Shown piece by piece: positions 43,512-53,111 of a stretch of 64,000 nt of DNA. The stretch is from Sanguibacter hominis ATCC BAA-789 (GTDB taxonomy: Bacteria > Actinomycetota > Actinomycetes > Actinomycetales > Cellulomonadaceae): contig NZ_JAAXOW010000003.1 in the NCBI RefSeq assembly GCF_012396185.1, forward strand, positions 310,001 through 374,000, given 5' to 3'. Position 1 is the stretch's first letter. Every line of letters starts with the position of its first letter. A program made the position numbers and the translations under genes. The notes under the pieces were generated by a model. That model saw only the letters and a list, made by a program, of their open reading frames with translations, was not told the DNA's origin and ran no database searches.

Positions 43512-44327
43512 ATGATCACCGGTGACGGACTTCTCGCGCACCACCGCCTTCGCTCCGGCGCGGGCGTGCCGCTCGTGCTCCTGCACGGGTTCCCGCTCGA
43601 CTCGCGGATGTGGCTCGACGTCGTCGACCTGCTGCCGGGGGAGCCCGACGTGATCGCGCTCGACCTCCCTGGGATGGGCGAGTCCCCGACCGGGTCCGAC
43701 GTCGCGGCGACGCTCGGCGCGCCTGACGAGCCGTCGATCGACGTGTCCGGCGACGCCGTCGCCGCGACCCTCCGCGCTCTCGGCGTCGACCGGGCCGTCG
43801 TCGCGGGGCTCTCGATGGGCGGGTACGTCGTCATGAGCCTCCTCGCGCGGCACCCGGAGCTCGTCGCAGGTGCGGCGCTCCTCGACACGAAGGCGGGGGA
43901 GGACCCGCAGGCTGCTCGGGACAACCGGCTGCGCATCGCCGACGAGCTCGAGTCGCAGCACGACGTCGAGCCCGTCCTGTCGATGCGACGCTCGCTCCTC
44001 GGTCAGACGAGCCGCGAGCAGCGCGAGGACCTCGTCGAGCGGCTCGAGGCGTGGATCCGCGACCAGGGGCCCGCGGGCGTGGCCTGGTGCCAGCGGGCGA
44101 TGGCGCCGCGGCCCGACCGTCTCGACGCGATCGCCGCGTTCGACGGCCCGCTGCTCGTGGTCGTCGGTGAGGAGGACGAGCTGTCGCCCCTCGACGAGGC
44201 GCAGAAGATGGTGGACGCCGCGAAGGACGCCGAGCTCGTCGTGGTCCCGCGTGCGGGGCACATGACGACGATCGAGGCGCCCGAACCGGTCGCCTCCTCG
44301 CTCGCTGCGCTGATGCGCCGGGTCTGA
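43512..44327 (+). CDS. Alpha/beta fold hydrolase
   Basis: 271 residues. LLHGFPLDSRMW carries the oxyanion HG motif. The nucleophile is S101 in GLSMGGYV, the acid aspartate lies in VVGEEDELSP, and the histidine is in RAGHMTTIEAP. The layout matches esterase/3-oxoadipate enol-lactonase-like enzymes, but no beta-ketoadipate genes are near, so the substrate is unassigned. ATG 43512 follows GGGAGGACACC. Confidence 0.87.
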   Translation: MITGDGLLAHHRLRSGAGVPLVLLHGFPLDSRMWLDVVDLLPGEPDVIALDLPGMGESPTGSDVAATLGAPDEPSIDVSGDAVAATLRALGVDRAVVAGLSMGGYVVMSLLARHPELVAGAALLDTKAGEDPQAARDNRLRIADELESQHDVEPVLSMRRSLLGQTSREQREDLVERLEAWIRDQGPAGVAWCQRAMAPRPDRLDAIAAFDGPLLVVVGEEDELSPLDEAQKMVDAAKDAELVVVPRAGHMTTIEAPEPVASSLAALMRRV

Positions 44328-44336
44328 CCGGGGCCG

Positions 44337-44756
44337 CTACTCGGGCGCGACGCGGGCGAGCGCGTCGCGCAGCGCGATCGACTCTCCGTCGCGCCCGCCT
44401 GCGCCCAGGACGAGGGGCGGGTCGCTCGGTGTGAGTGTCGCGCCGCGCAGCCGCGACATGAGGCCGCCTTCGACGACGAGGACGTAGAACTCGCCGTCGT
44501 CGCCGACGGCGGCCGTCCGGTTGGTGCGCACGTACCAGCCACGCTTGTCGGTCCGGAACGGGCCGCGCCCGCTGTAGTCGCGCGCGACGAGCGGCTCGGC
44601 TGGCACGCCGGCGGCCTGCGCACGCTCGACGAACGCGGCGACGAGCGCACGGGCGCGCACAGTCTCCTGGGCCTTCGCCTGAGCGAGACGCTCGCCGTGG
44701 GCGAGCGCCTGCTCGCGGCGCTGCTCGGCCCAGGCCTTGTCGCCGTCGGTCGTCAC
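44337..44756 (-). CDS. Unknown small protein, coupled to the coiled-coil gene
   Basis: 139 residues. A charged helical N-terminal third (Arg/Gln/Ala-rich, about 1-45) precedes a small domain with RGPFRTDKRGWYVRTNRTAAVG and EFYVLVVEGG. I do not recognise it. Its GTG start overlaps the stop of the upstream coiled-coil gene by four bases (GTGA), so the two are translationally coupled and probably work together. Confidence 0.75.
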   Translation of the reverse strand: MTTDGDKAWAEQRREQALAHGERLAQAKAQETVRARALVAAFVERAQAAGVPAEPLVARDYSGRGPFRTDKRGWYVRTNRTAAVGDDGEFYVLVVEGGLMSRLRGATLTPSDPPLVLGAGGRDGESIALRDALARVAPE

Positions 44757-46963
44757 TTGGACGCCGAGCCCTCCTCGGCCGCGCCTGCGGCCTTGTCGCC
44801 AGGCTCGTCCTCGTCGCCGTCCTCGTCAGCGACCTCGTCGACGTCGGTCGACTCCGCCGCGACGGCGTCGGCGTCCTCGGTCGTGTCCGCCGGAGACGGC
44901 GCCGAGGGAGAGGGCGCCGAAGGAGCGGAGCCCGCAGAGGGGCCCGACCCGGCAGACGTCACCGAGTCGGCGGAGGCGCTCGAGCCGGCAGACTCCATCG
45001 ACCCTACTGACTCAGCGGGGACCTCGGTGTCGACAGCCTCCTCGGGGGACTCGGTCACGGTCGCCTCGATCTCGTCGAGCTCGACAGCCTGCTGAGCGCG
45101 GAACGACTCCTCGGCGGCCGACGCCTTCTCCAGGGTGCGGCGCGACGGGATCGGGTCGCCGCCGAGCAGGGACCGGAGCTCGTCGAGATACGTCGTGATC
45201 GCTTCGCGCTGACGGTTGAGGTCGTCGACCTGACGCTGGGCGGCGCTGCGCTCGCGGTCGGCCTCGAGGACGGCGTCCGACAGGGTCTTCTCCGCATGCT
45301 CGCGTGCCTGCGACACGACCGCGTCGGCGTTCTTGCGAGCGTTCGAGAGGAGCTGCTTGGCGTGCTCGTCCGTCTCGCGGCGCACCTTCTCGGCCTGCTC
45401 GACGGCGCGCACGACCCGCTGCTCGGCGTCGGCAGCGTGGGCTTCGGCCTCGTTGACCATCCGCTCGGTCTCGGCGCGCGCGGCCGCCTGACGGTCGGCC
45501 TCCTCGCGCTCGGCGGTCTCGCGACGCTGCGCGATCTCGATCTCGGTGTCGGCGAGAGCGGTGCGCGCCCGCTCGAGCTGCGCCGCCGACTCGGTGCGTG
45601 CCTGGGCGATGATGTCGGCGGCCTCGCGCGTCGCGTCCGTACGCGCCCGCTCGACCTCGATGTCGGTCGTCGCGCGGAGCTCGTCCGTCTCCCGCTTCGT
45701 CTTCTCGCGCAGCGCGGCTGCGGCCGCCTCGGTGGTCTCGCGCAGCTCGGTCGTCTCGCGGACCGTGGTCTCGCGCAGCGTCGTGCTCTCGAGGCGGGCG
45801 GACTCGCGCAGCTCTGTCGCGTCGCGCTCGGCCGCGGCACGGACCGACGACGCGTACTGCTCGGCCTCCGTGCGCAGGGCTGCCGTCTCGGTCGCAGCCG
45901 TCGCGCGGAGCTCGTCGACCTCCGACTGTGCGGCCGTGCGCAGCTCGTGGACCTCACGCTCGGCAGTCGTCCGCGTGAGCGCGGCGTACTGGTCGGCCTC
46001 GGTGCGCAGCGCGTGCGTCTCCTTCTCGACGCGCTGGCGCAGCTCGGTCGTCTCCCGGTCAGCGGACTCTCGCAGCGAGTCGGAGTACTCCTTCGCGCGG
46101 GCGCGCAGCTCCGTGACCTCGGCGTCCGTCGTCGCACGCAGCTCCGCGGCCTCCTTCGCCGTGCGCTGGCGCAGCTCGGTCGTGTCCGTGTCGGCCGCGG
46201 CACGCAGCTCGGCGACCTCCTTCTCGGTGCGCTGGCGCAGCATCGTCGTCTCGAGGTGCGCCGTCTGGCGGACGTCCTCGACGTAGCGGTCGGTCTGCTC
46301 GCGCAGCTCGGTCGTCTCGGCCTCGGTCTTCGCCTGCAGGTCGGCGGCGTCGCGCTCGGTCGTGATGCGCAGCTCGGTCGTCTCGCGCTCGGTCGTCGCG
46401 CGCAGCGTCGCGATCTCACGCTCGGCGGTGGCGCGACGCTCGGCGACCTCGGTCTGCGAGACGCCCTGGATCCGGGCGGCCTCGCGCTCGGCCGAGCCGA
46501 CCATCTCCTCGGCGCGCCGCTGGGCGCTCGTGATCGTGCTCTCCGCCTCGGTCTGGGCGGCCGCGCGCATCTCGTCCGCCTCACGGCGCGCGGTCGCGAG
46601 CAGCTCGGCGACCTCGTTCTCGGCACGGCCGCGGATCTGCCCCGCGGCGAGCTTGGCTCGAGCGAGGGCGTCGGAGGCCTGCGCGTTGGCCTGAGCGAGG
46701 ACGTCCGACGACTGCTCCTCCGCGGAGCGCATGAGCTGCTCGATCCGGGTGCCGAGCCCTGAGTACGTGGGCCGCTCGGCCTCGCGGAGCTGACGCTGCG
46801 CCTCGGAGAGCTCGCCGCTGATCTGGAGGGTGCGCTCGTCGAGCTGCGCGACCTGGGCGCGGGCACCCTCGAGCTGCTTCTGGAGGCGCGAGACCTCACC
46901 GTCGACCTGGGCACGGTCATAGCCACGCATGACGACGGGGAACAGGGGACGATCTTCAGTCAC
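44753..46963 (-). CDS. DivIVA-like hendecad coiled-coil scaffold (Scy-like)
   Basis: 736 residues from GTG 46963 (the frame to 47050 is an unsupported extension). The N-terminus LFPVVMRGYDRAQVDGEVSRL is a DivIVA-type segment, which in actinobacteria targets proteins to curved membrane at cell poles. From about residue 74 to 458 the chain is an almost unbroken series of 11-residue units, many of the form TTELRxxTxxE, followed by further coiled coil to about 590. The last 110 residues are Ser/Ala/Glu/Asp-rich and disordered. Streptomyces Scy has related long coiled-coil architecture. A role in polar growth or envelope organisation is inferred. It has no membrane span. Confidence 0.85.
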   Translation of the reverse strand: MTEDRPLFPVVMRGYDRAQVDGEVSRLQKQLEGARAQVAQLDERTLQISGELSEAQRQLREAERPTYSGLGTRIEQLMRSAEEQSSDVLAQANAQASDALARAKLAAGQIRGRAENEVAELLATARREADEMRAAAQTEAESTITSAQRRAEEMVGSAEREAARIQGVSQTEVAERRATAEREIATLRATTERETTELRITTERDAADLQAKTEAETTELREQTDRYVEDVRQTAHLETTMLRQRTEKEVAELRAAADTDTTELRQRTAKEAAELRATTDAEVTELRARAKEYSDSLRESADRETTELRQRVEKETHALRTEADQYAALTRTTAEREVHELRTAAQSEVDELRATAATETAALRTEAEQYASSVRAAAERDATELRESARLESTTLRETTVRETTELRETTEAAAAALREKTKRETDELRATTDIEVERARTDATREAADIIAQARTESAAQLERARTALADTEIEIAQRRETAEREEADRQAAARAETERMVNEAEAHAADAEQRVVRAVEQAEKVRRETDEHAKQLLSNARKNADAVVSQAREHAEKTLSDAVLEADRERSAAQRQVDDLNRQREAITTYLDELRSLLGGDPIPSRRTLEKASAAEESFRAQQAVELDEIEATVTESPEEAVDTEVPAESVGSMESAGSSASADSVTSAGSGPSAGSAPSAPSPSAPSPADTTEDADAVAAESTDVDEVADEDGDEDEPGDKAAGAAEEGSASK
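45623..46744 (-). repeat. Tandem 33-bp coding repeats (about 34 hendecad units)
   Basis: Within the coiled-coil gene, residues 74-447 can be cut into consecutive 11-residue units with one phase throughout. Hydrophobic or small residues take fixed positions, and the ELR/ALR step recurs at the same place from about residue 184. At DNA level this gives recurring GCGCAGCTC-type segments at multiples of 33 bases on the plus strand. Units are diverged, not identical. Confidence 0.85.
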
Positions 46964-47211
46964 GAGAGAACCTCGGCAGTCGTGGGGCGGTCGGAACCGT
47001 CCCCGTGAGCGACGCACCACGTCAGCGGTGGGTGCACAGGCGGCGTGCACCGACCCAGCCTATCGGGTGAGGGCGCGCGCGGTCTTGCGCGGCCAGGTGG
47101 CGCGACGGTCCTGGGCGGTGCCCGACTCGTGCAGATTCGGTGCGTGCCCGGGCGGCGGGCGTCCGCCTTTGGCCGCGCGGCCACCGGCCGCCGTAGGGTA
47201 GAACGTCCGAC

Positions 47212-48837
47212 GTGAAGGGAATGACGGTGCTGCAACGTGTGATGGCCGTGGTGCTCGCGGTCCTGGGAGCTGCCTCCCTGGGGCTGGCGGTCGCCTCGGC
47301 GACCCTCTGGCGGCCCGACGACGTCGTCACGGCGTCGCTCGCTCCGTCGGGTGCTGTGACGATGCTCGTCGCCGAGCCCGGCGTCCTCGGTCTCGTCGCT
47401 GACGAGGTGACCGTGACGGCCGCGCGTGCCGACGGCGGACCCGTCGCGATCGTCGTCGGCCGCGACGCCGACGTCCGCGGATGGGTCGGCAGCGACGCGC
47501 ACGTGCAGGTGACCGGCCTCGCGTCCTGGACCGAGCTGGCGTCGACGGCGGTCTCCGGCGAGACGACGCCCGTGGCCGAGCCGGGCGACGAGACGGCCGA
47601 GCCTGAGGGGGACGCCGAGAAGCCGTTCGTCGGAGCCTCCGGGATCGTCGGGCCCGACCCCCTCGGCTCGGACATGTGGCTCGCCGAGTCGGGTGGCTCC
47701 GGGACTGCCACGCTCACCCTGGACCAGGAGCTCGGGCGCGAGATGCTGCTCGTCGCCGGGACGGGCGACGGCGCCGTCGCGCCGACGGTCACGCTGAGCT
47801 GGCCGCGCACCGTGGCCACCCCCGCGCTCGTGCCGGGGATCATCCTCGGCGTCGTGCTGCTCGTCGCGGCGGCGGTCGTGTTCTTCCTGCCCCGTCTGCC
47901 CGCGCTCGCGCTCAGGCTCGTCGAGGCGCGCAACGCCCGGCGCGGCGCCCCCGCGCCCGTGCAGGTCGCGCCGGACGCCCCGCACGGAGGACCGATCGTC
48001 GCCCCGACCTCACGGTTCGCCACGTCGATCACCGCCCGTGACGACGCTGCTCCGGCCGCGGTCACAGCAGGCGCGTTCCAGGACGGCGCGCAGCCATCCA
48101 CCTCGCAGACCGGTGCTCCCGCTGCGGCCGGCCAGGACGTGCAGGGCGCGCCTGGCGAGCCTGGCGGACGCCCTCTGACACGACGAGAGCTGCGCGAGCG
48201 TGCCGAGCGCGAGGCCGCGGAGGCTGCGCGGGACCGTGGGCGCAAGCGTCCCCGGACCGGGATGCTCCCGCAGGTCCGCTCCCGGACAGAGTCGGCTGCT
48301 GAGACCGCCGCACCTGCCGCGCCCGGCCAGGCCGTACCAGGCGATGCGACGCCCGGCGCCGAGGTGCCGGGTCGGTCCGGTGCCCGTCCGGCGGCCGCCA
48401 CCCCCGGGACGCCGGGCGGCGGGGCAGCACCGTCGCAGCACCTCGGCGACAACAACCCGAGCGCCCGCGCTGACGCCTGGCGCGCTGCGTGGGGCTTCCA
48501 GGCCGACGGGTCGGCCGCAGCAGCACCTGGCCCGGCGACCGCACCTGGCCGAGCGACCGAACCTGCTCGCACCGCGCCCGCGCCGGCTGCGCGACCCGCG
48601 CCCGCACCGGGGTCGGGCGCTGCGTGGAGCCCGGCGACGCCGGGCGCTGCGACGACGACGCCGCGGCCCCCCACCCCGCAGCCGCACCAGCAGCTCCGGC
48701 CGGGCACCGCCCCCACGTCCCCCTACGGGACAGGGGCGCCCGCCAACCCGTACCTGGCTACCCCGGCGACCGCGACGCCGCCCACGTGGACGCCCGACGA
48801 CAAGCGGGGCGCCGCCCGCACCGAGGAGGACGCATGA
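47212..48837 (+). CDS. Unknown two-helix membrane protein with long disordered tail
   Basis: 541 residues. Membrane helix 1 is about 8-32 and helix 2 about 204-228 (VPGIILGVVLLVAAAVVFFLP). The domain between them is probably outside the cell. The last 270 residues are Pro/Ala/Gly-rich with a basic patch (TRRELRERAEREAAEAARDRGRKR is split by charge clusters) and likely cytoplasmic. I do not recognise the family. TAGAAC ends 7 bases before the GTG start, so it may be leaderless; an ATG at 47221 is an alternative. It runs divergently from the coiled-coil gene and overlaps the lipoprotein gene by four bases. Confidence 0.75.
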   Translation: MKGMTVLQRVMAVVLAVLGAASLGLAVASATLWRPDDVVTASLAPSGAVTMLVAEPGVLGLVADEVTVTAARADGGPVAIVVGRDADVRGWVGSDAHVQVTGLASWTELASTAVSGETTPVAEPGDETAEPEGDAEKPFVGASGIVGPDPLGSDMWLAESGGSGTATLTLDQELGREMLLVAGTGDGAVAPTVTLSWPRTVATPALVPGIILGVVLLVAAAVVFFLPRLPALALRLVEARNARRGAPAPVQVAPDAPHGGPIVAPTSRFATSITARDDAAPAAVTAGAFQDGAQPSTSQTGAPAAAGQDVQGAPGEPGGRPLTRRELRERAEREAAEAARDRGRKRPRTGMLPQVRSRTESAAETAAPAAPGQAVPGDATPGAEVPGRSGARPAAATPGTPGGGAAPSQHLGDNNPSARADAWRAAWGFQADGSAAAAPGPATAPGRATEPARTAPAPAARPAPAPGSGAAWSPATPGAATTTPRPPTPQPHQQLRPGTAPTSPYGTGAPANPYLATPATATPPTWTPDDKRGAARTEEDA

Positions 48838-49838
48838 CCCGCCGGACCGGTCGCACGGCCGCAGCGCTCGGCGTCGTCGTCGCGCTCACAGCGTTGAGCG
48901 CCTGCGCGCCGGAGATCCCGACGCCCCAGCCACCCGCCGCACCCGCGGCGCCCGGGCCCGTCCTCGACGCGGAGCAGGAGACGACGATCCTCGCCGCGAT
49001 CGGGCAGACCCTCGCCCAGACGCAGGAGGCGCGCTCCGCCGAAGGTCTCGAGGCACGCCTCTCGGGCCCGGCGCGCGCGATCCGCGAGAGCGAGCTCAAG
49101 GTCGCCGACCGCCTCGACTCCGACGAGTACCTCACCGCCCTGCCGACCGAGGTCGTCTCGACGACGACGCCCGTCGACACGGGCTGGCCGCGAACGGTCG
49201 TGGCGATCTCGGAGCAGCCCGAGCTGCAGACCGAGCGTCTGCTCGTGCTGGAGCAGGAGGACGCCCGGTCGAACTACCGGCTCTGGGGGTGGGTGCGCCT
49301 CTTTCCGAAGGTCGTCCTGCCCGCGTTCGCGTCGCTCGAGGTCGGCTCCCAGGCCGTCGCCCCGGACGCGGAGGGCCTGGTCGTCACGCCGCAGACGGCG
49401 GTCGACCGATATGCGGACGTCCTCACCAAGAGGTCGAAGTCCGAGCACGCTGACGCTTTCGTGGCGGACCCGTTCCGTGAGCAGATCGCCCAGATCGCCA
49501 AGCTCCAGAACAAGGCGCTCAAGGCGGCCGACGGCAAGCAGACCATGACGTTCACCCCGGTACCAGGCGCGGTCGAGTCTGTGAGCACGGCCGACGGCGG
49601 CGCCGTCGTCGTCGGCGAGCTCAAGACCCTCGAGGTCCGCACCGCCGAGAAGGGCGCCGTGCTGTCCCCAGGGACGGCGATCGAGAAGGCGCTCGCGAAG
49701 AAGCTCAAGGTCAAGAACGAGATGACCATCAGCTACACGACGGTCGTCGCACTCTACGTCCCGCCTGCCGCCGCCGGCGGACAGGTCTCGGTCCTCGGGG
49801 TCGAGCACGTCGCGACCGCGGCGGGCATCCCCGACTGA
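48834..49838 (+). CDS. Unknown lipoprotein
   Basis: 334 residues. The signal peptide ends LSAC, with the lipidated cysteine at about 24, followed by a Pro/Ala-rich linker. The rest is a mixed alpha/beta domain (LRLWGWVRLFPKV-like core, AVDRYADVLTKRSKSEHADAF, YTTVVALYVPP). No catalytic motif is seen. ATG 48834 overlaps the stop of the membrane-protein gene (ATGA) after GAGGAGGA, so the two are coupled and likely form one envelope unit. Confidence 0.8.
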   Translation: MTRRTGRTAAALGVVVALTALSACAPEIPTPQPPAAPAAPGPVLDAEQETTILAAIGQTLAQTQEARSAEGLEARLSGPARAIRESELKVADRLDSDEYLTALPTEVVSTTTPVDTGWPRTVVAISEQPELQTERLLVLEQEDARSNYRLWGWVRLFPKVVLPAFASLEVGSQAVAPDAEGLVVTPQTAVDRYADVLTKRSKSEHADAFVADPFREQIAQIAKLQNKALKAADGKQTMTFTPVPGAVESVSTADGGAVVVGELKTLEVRTAEKGAVLSPGTAIEKALAKKLKVKNEMTISYTTVVALYVPPAAAGGQVSVLGVEHVATAAGIPD

Positions 49839-49844
49839 CCCCCT

Positions 49845-49864
49845 TCCGGCCCTCGCGGGCCGGA
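49845..49864 (+). terminator. Short hairpin between the lipoprotein and CnoX-like genes
   Basis: Eight perfect pairs (49845-49852 with 49857-49864) around TCGC, 6 bases after the lipoprotein stop and 22 bases before the next start. It may attenuate transcription rather than end it. Confidence 0.4.
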
Positions 49865-49886
49865 CCCACGCGAACAGGAAGGTCTC

Positions 49887-50834
49887 ATGAGTCAGCAAGC
49901 GCCAGACCCTCGGCTCGACGTCCGCGGAGCGGTCGACCTCTCGTCCTTCGGGCGCCCCGTCGCACCGCCCCCGGGCGAGCCTGGCGGCGCTCCCGCCGCA
50001 GGCGGCTTCGTCGTCGACACGACCGAGGCGACGTTCCAGCAGGTCATCGAGCAGTCGATGCAGGTCCCCGTCGTCGTGCTCCTGTGGGTCGCGACCGACG
50101 AGGCGAACGCGCGGCTCGCGACGACCCTCGGGCGTCTCGTCGACAGCTACGAGGGTGCGATGCTCCTCGCTCGAGTCGACGTCCAGGCGTACCCGCAGAT
50201 CGCTCAGGCGTTCCAGGTCCAGGGGGTCCCGACCGCCGTCGCGGTCCTCGCCGGTCAGCCCGTCCCGCTCTTCCAGGGGGCTGCCGACGAGGACCAGGTC
50301 CGCGACGTCCTCGACCAGGTGCTGGCCGCAGCCGAGGCCAACGGCATCACGGGCCGGCTCACGGCAGCGCCCGGTGCTGCCCCCGCCGAGGACGCATCCC
50401 AGCCTGCGCCGGAGCCCGAGCTCCCGCCCCTGCACCAGAAGGCCTACGACGCGATCGCTGCGAACGATCTCGAGACGGCGATCGCGGCCTACGAGCAGGC
50501 GCTCAGGGAGAACCCGAAGGACACCGACGCCGCGGCGGGCCTCGCCAACGTCCAGCTGCTCGAGCGGACGTCGTTCATGACGCTCGAGGACGTGCGCCGC
50601 GCCGCAGCGGACGCACCCGACGACGTGCAGGCGCAGCTCGACGTCGCCGACCTCGACCTCGCCGGTGGCAAGGTCGAGGACGCGCTCGGGCGTCTCATCG
50701 AGCTCGTCGCTCGCGTCACCGGTGACGACCGTGAGCGGCTGCGCGTGCGCCTCGTCGACTACTTCACGATCCTCGGCAACGAGGACCCGCGCGTGGGGCC
50801 CGCGCGCCGGGCGCTGGCGAACGCGCTCTACTGA
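49887..50834 (+). CDS. Thioredoxin-fold/TPR protein, CnoX/YbbN-like, without active cysteines
   Basis: 315 residues. An N-terminal Pro/Gly-rich stretch (1-45) precedes a thioredoxin-like domain (about 46-155, VPVVVLLWVATDEANARLA, then VQGVPTAVAVLAGQ). The CXXC is absent: the segment after the tryptophan reads VATDEA. The C-terminal half is TPR-like (HQKAYDAIAANDLETAIAAYEQAL). This is the architecture of YbbN/CnoX co-chaperones that hand proteins to chaperonins. ATG 49887 follows GGAAGG. Confidence 0.88.
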   Translation: MSQQAPDPRLDVRGAVDLSSFGRPVAPPPGEPGGAPAAGGFVVDTTEATFQQVIEQSMQVPVVVLLWVATDEANARLATTLGRLVDSYEGAMLLARVDVQAYPQIAQAFQVQGVPTAVAVLAGQPVPLFQGAADEDQVRDVLDQVLAAAEANGITGRLTAAPGAAPAEDASQPAPEPELPPLHQKAYDAIAANDLETAIAAYEQALRENPKDTDAAAGLANVQLLERTSFMTLEDVRRAAADAPDDVQAQLDVADLDLAGGKVEDALGRLIELVARVTGDDRERLRVRLVDYFTILGNEDPRVGPARRALANALY

Positions 50835-50874
50835 GCGAACGCGCTGCGCTGAGCGGCGCAGCCGCGAGCACAGC

Positions 50875-50909
50875 CGAAGGCCGGGCACCTCACGGGGACC
50901 CGGCCTTCG
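50875..50909. terminator. 11-bp hairpin between convergent genes
   Basis: Bases 50875-50885 pair with 50899-50909 around a 13-base loop, 40 bases after the CnoX-like stop and 21 bases beyond the glgB stop on the other strand. Confidence 0.7.
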
Positions 50910-50930
50910 CTGCGCTGGCTGCTCCGGCGG

Positions 50931-53111
50931 TCAGTCCTCGTGCACGAGGACGAGTGCCGCGAGCGGCGGCACGCGCAGCGTCGCGGAGAACGGACGGCCG
51001 TGGTGGCCGACCGGCTCGGCGCGGACCGCCCCGAGGTTGCCGACCCCGGAGCCGCCGTACAGCTCGGCGTCGGTGTTGAGGGCTTCTCGCCACACTCCGC
51101 CCTCGGGCAGGGGGAGTCGCCAGCCCTCGTGCGTCGCGTCGGCGAAGTTGACGACGATCGCGACCTTCGAGCCGTCCGTGCCACGCCGCAGGTACGCGAT
51201 GACGTTGTGGTCGGCGTCGTCGGAGTCGAGCCACTCGAAACCCGCAGGTGTGTGGTCCTGGGACCACAGCGCGGGCTGTGCGCGGTAGAGCGTGTTGAGG
51301 TCCCGCACGAGCCGGTGCACGCCCTGGTGCGGCGCGTGGTCGAGGAGGTACCAGTCGAGGCTGCGGCCCTCGCTCCACTCCGTGCCCTGCCCGATCTCGC
51401 CACCCATGAACAGCAGCTGCTTGCCGGGGTGGGACCACTGGTAGGCGAGGAGCGAGCGCAGGCCAGCGAGCTGCTGCCAGTCCCCGCCCGGCATCTTGCG
51501 GAGGAGTGACCCCTTGCCGTGCACGACCTCGTCGTGGCTCAGCGGCAGCGTGAACTGCTCGGAGAACGCGTAGACGAGCGAGAACGTGATCTCGGAGTGG
51601 TGGTAGCGGCGGTTGATCGGGTCCTGCGCGAGGTAGCGCAGTGTGTCGTTCATCCATCCCATGTTCCACTTGAGCCCGAAGCCCAGGCCGCCCGCATCGG
51701 TCGGTGTCGTGACGCCGGGCCACGCAGTCGACTCCTCGGCGATCATGATGACTCCGGGGCTGCGTCGGTACGCGGTCGCGTTGGCCTCCTGGAGGAACGC
51801 GATCGCCTCGAGGTTCTCACGGCCGCCGTTGCGGTTGGGCCGCCACTGGCCCGCCTCGCGCGAGTAGTCCAGGTAGAGCATCGACGCGACGGCGTCGACG
51901 CGCAGGCCGTCGACGTGGAACTCCTCGAGCCAGTACGTCGCGTTGGCGACGAGGAAGTTGCGCACCTCGGGACGGCCGAAGTTGAAGACGTACGTGCCCC
52001 AGTCGGGCTGCTCGCCGCGCAGCGGGTCCGGGTCTTCGTAGAGGGCGGTGCCGTCGAAGCGGCCGAGCGCCCACTCGTCCTTGGGGAAGTGCGCGGGGAC
52101 CCAGTCGAGGATGACGCCGACGCCTGCAGCGTGCAGGGTGTCGATCAGGTAGCGCAGGTCGTCCGGGCTGCCGAAGCGCGACGTCGGCGCGTAGTACGAC
52201 GTGACCTGGTAGCCCCACGACGGTCCATAGGGGTGCTCGGCGACCGGCATGAGCTCGACGTGCGTGAAGCCGAGGTCGACGACGTACTGCGTCAGCTGCT
52301 CGGCGAGGTCGCGGTAGCTCAGGCCTTGACGCCACGACCCGAGGTGGACCTCGTACACGCTCATCGGGGCGTTGTGCACGTCCGAACGGGAGCGCTGTTC
52401 CATCCACGGGCCGTCCTGCCAGCCGTGGGTGCTCTCGACGACGACGGACGCCGTCGCGGGCGGCACCTCCGTGCCCTTGGCGAGCGGGTCGGCCTTCTGC
52501 CGCCAGGAGCCGTCCTGCGTGAGGATCTCGTACTTGTAGCGGGTGCCGCCGCGCACGCCGGGCACGAACAGCTCCCAGACCCCGGACTCGCCGAGCGAGC
52601 GCATCGAGTGCGACGAGCCCTGCCAGTGGTTCATGTCTCCGACGAGCCGGACGGCGCGGGCGTTGGGTGCCCACACGGCGAACGCCGTGCCGGTGACCTC
52701 GCCGAGCGTGCCCGGGTACGTGTGGACGTTTGCGCCGAGGACGCGCCACAGCTCTTCGTGACGGCCCTCGCGGATGAGGTGCCGGTCCATCTCGCCGACG
52801 GTCGGCCAGAACCGGTACGGGTCGTCGGTGTCGGTCGTCTCGTCGCCGTAGCGCACGCGCAGCCGGTACTCGGGGATCGTGTCGCCGGGGACGACGACGA
52901 CCCAGATGCCGTCCTGCTCGTGCTCGGCGGGGTGCTCGCCGTCGGCTGTGAGGACCACGACCTCGTCGGCGAGCGGGCGGAGCACGCGGACCGTGACGCC
53001 GCCGTCGTGCGGGTGCGGGCCGAGGATGCCGTGCGGGTCGTGGTGTCGCCCGCCAGCGACGGCAGCGAGCAGGCTCGGGTCGACCGGGATCGGGAGAGGC
53101 GCGGCTGTCAT
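50931..53111 (-). CDS. glgB: 1,4-alpha-glucan branching enzyme
   Basis: A GH13 enzyme that introduces alpha-1,6 branches into alpha-glucan. The product is 726 residues. Two N-terminal beta modules include a CBM48 ([18 protein letters not shown]), followed by the GH13 barrel with the nucleophile in [16 protein letters not shown], acid/base in MIAEEST and [16 protein letters not shown] 53111 was chosen; the frame to 53186 lacks a ribosome site. It is last in the glgE-treS-mak-glgB series and supplies branches to the polymer made by GlgE. Confidence 0.96.
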   Translation of the reverse strand: MTAAPLPIPVDPSLLAAVAGGRHHDPHGILGPHPHDGGVTVRVLRPLADEVVVLTADGEHPAEHEQDGIWVVVVPGDTIPEYRLRVRYGDETTDTDDPYRFWPTVGEMDRHLIREGRHEELWRVLGANVHTYPGTLGEVTGTAFAVWAPNARAVRLVGDMNHWQGSSHSMRSLGESGVWELFVPGVRGGTRYKYEILTQDGSWRQKADPLAKGTEVPPATASVVVESTHGWQDGPWMEQRSRSDVHNAPMSVYEVHLGSWRQGLSYRDLAEQLTQYVVDLGFTHVELMPVAEHPYGPSWGYQVTSYYAPTSRFGSPDDLRYLIDTLHAAGVGVILDWVPAHFPKDEWALGRFDGTALYEDPDPLRGEQPDWGTYVFNFGRPEVRNFLVANATYWLEEFHVDGLRVDAVASMLYLDYSREAGQWRPNRNGGRENLEAIAFLQEANATAYRRSPGVIMIAEESTAWPGVTTPTDAGGLGFGLKWNMGWMNDTLRYLAQDPINRRYHHSEITFSLVYAFSEQFTLPLSHDEVVHGKGSLLRKMPGGDWQQLAGLRSLLAYQWSHPGKQLLFMGGEIGQGTEWSEGRSLDWYLLDHAPHQGVHRLVRDLNTLYRAQPALWSQDHTPAGFEWLDSDDADHNVIAYLRRGTDGSKVAIVVNFADATHEGWRLPLPEGGVWREALNTDAELYGGSGVGNLGAVRAEPVGHHGRPFSATLRVPPLAALVLVHED

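Noticed and set aside
45590-46744. Periodic DNA repeats considered as a CRISPR or minisatellite array
   Set aside because: Units are exactly 33 bases, in frame and diverged at codon third positions, with no constant repeat and unique spacer pattern. It is a protein repeat.
45296-46762. 488-codon plus-strand frame with Leu/Gly/Arg repeats opposite the coiled-coil gene
   Set aside because: Its repeats are the complement of the hendecad codons. The minus-strand product has a DivIVA-like head, a supported start and coupling to the next gene, so it is the real one.
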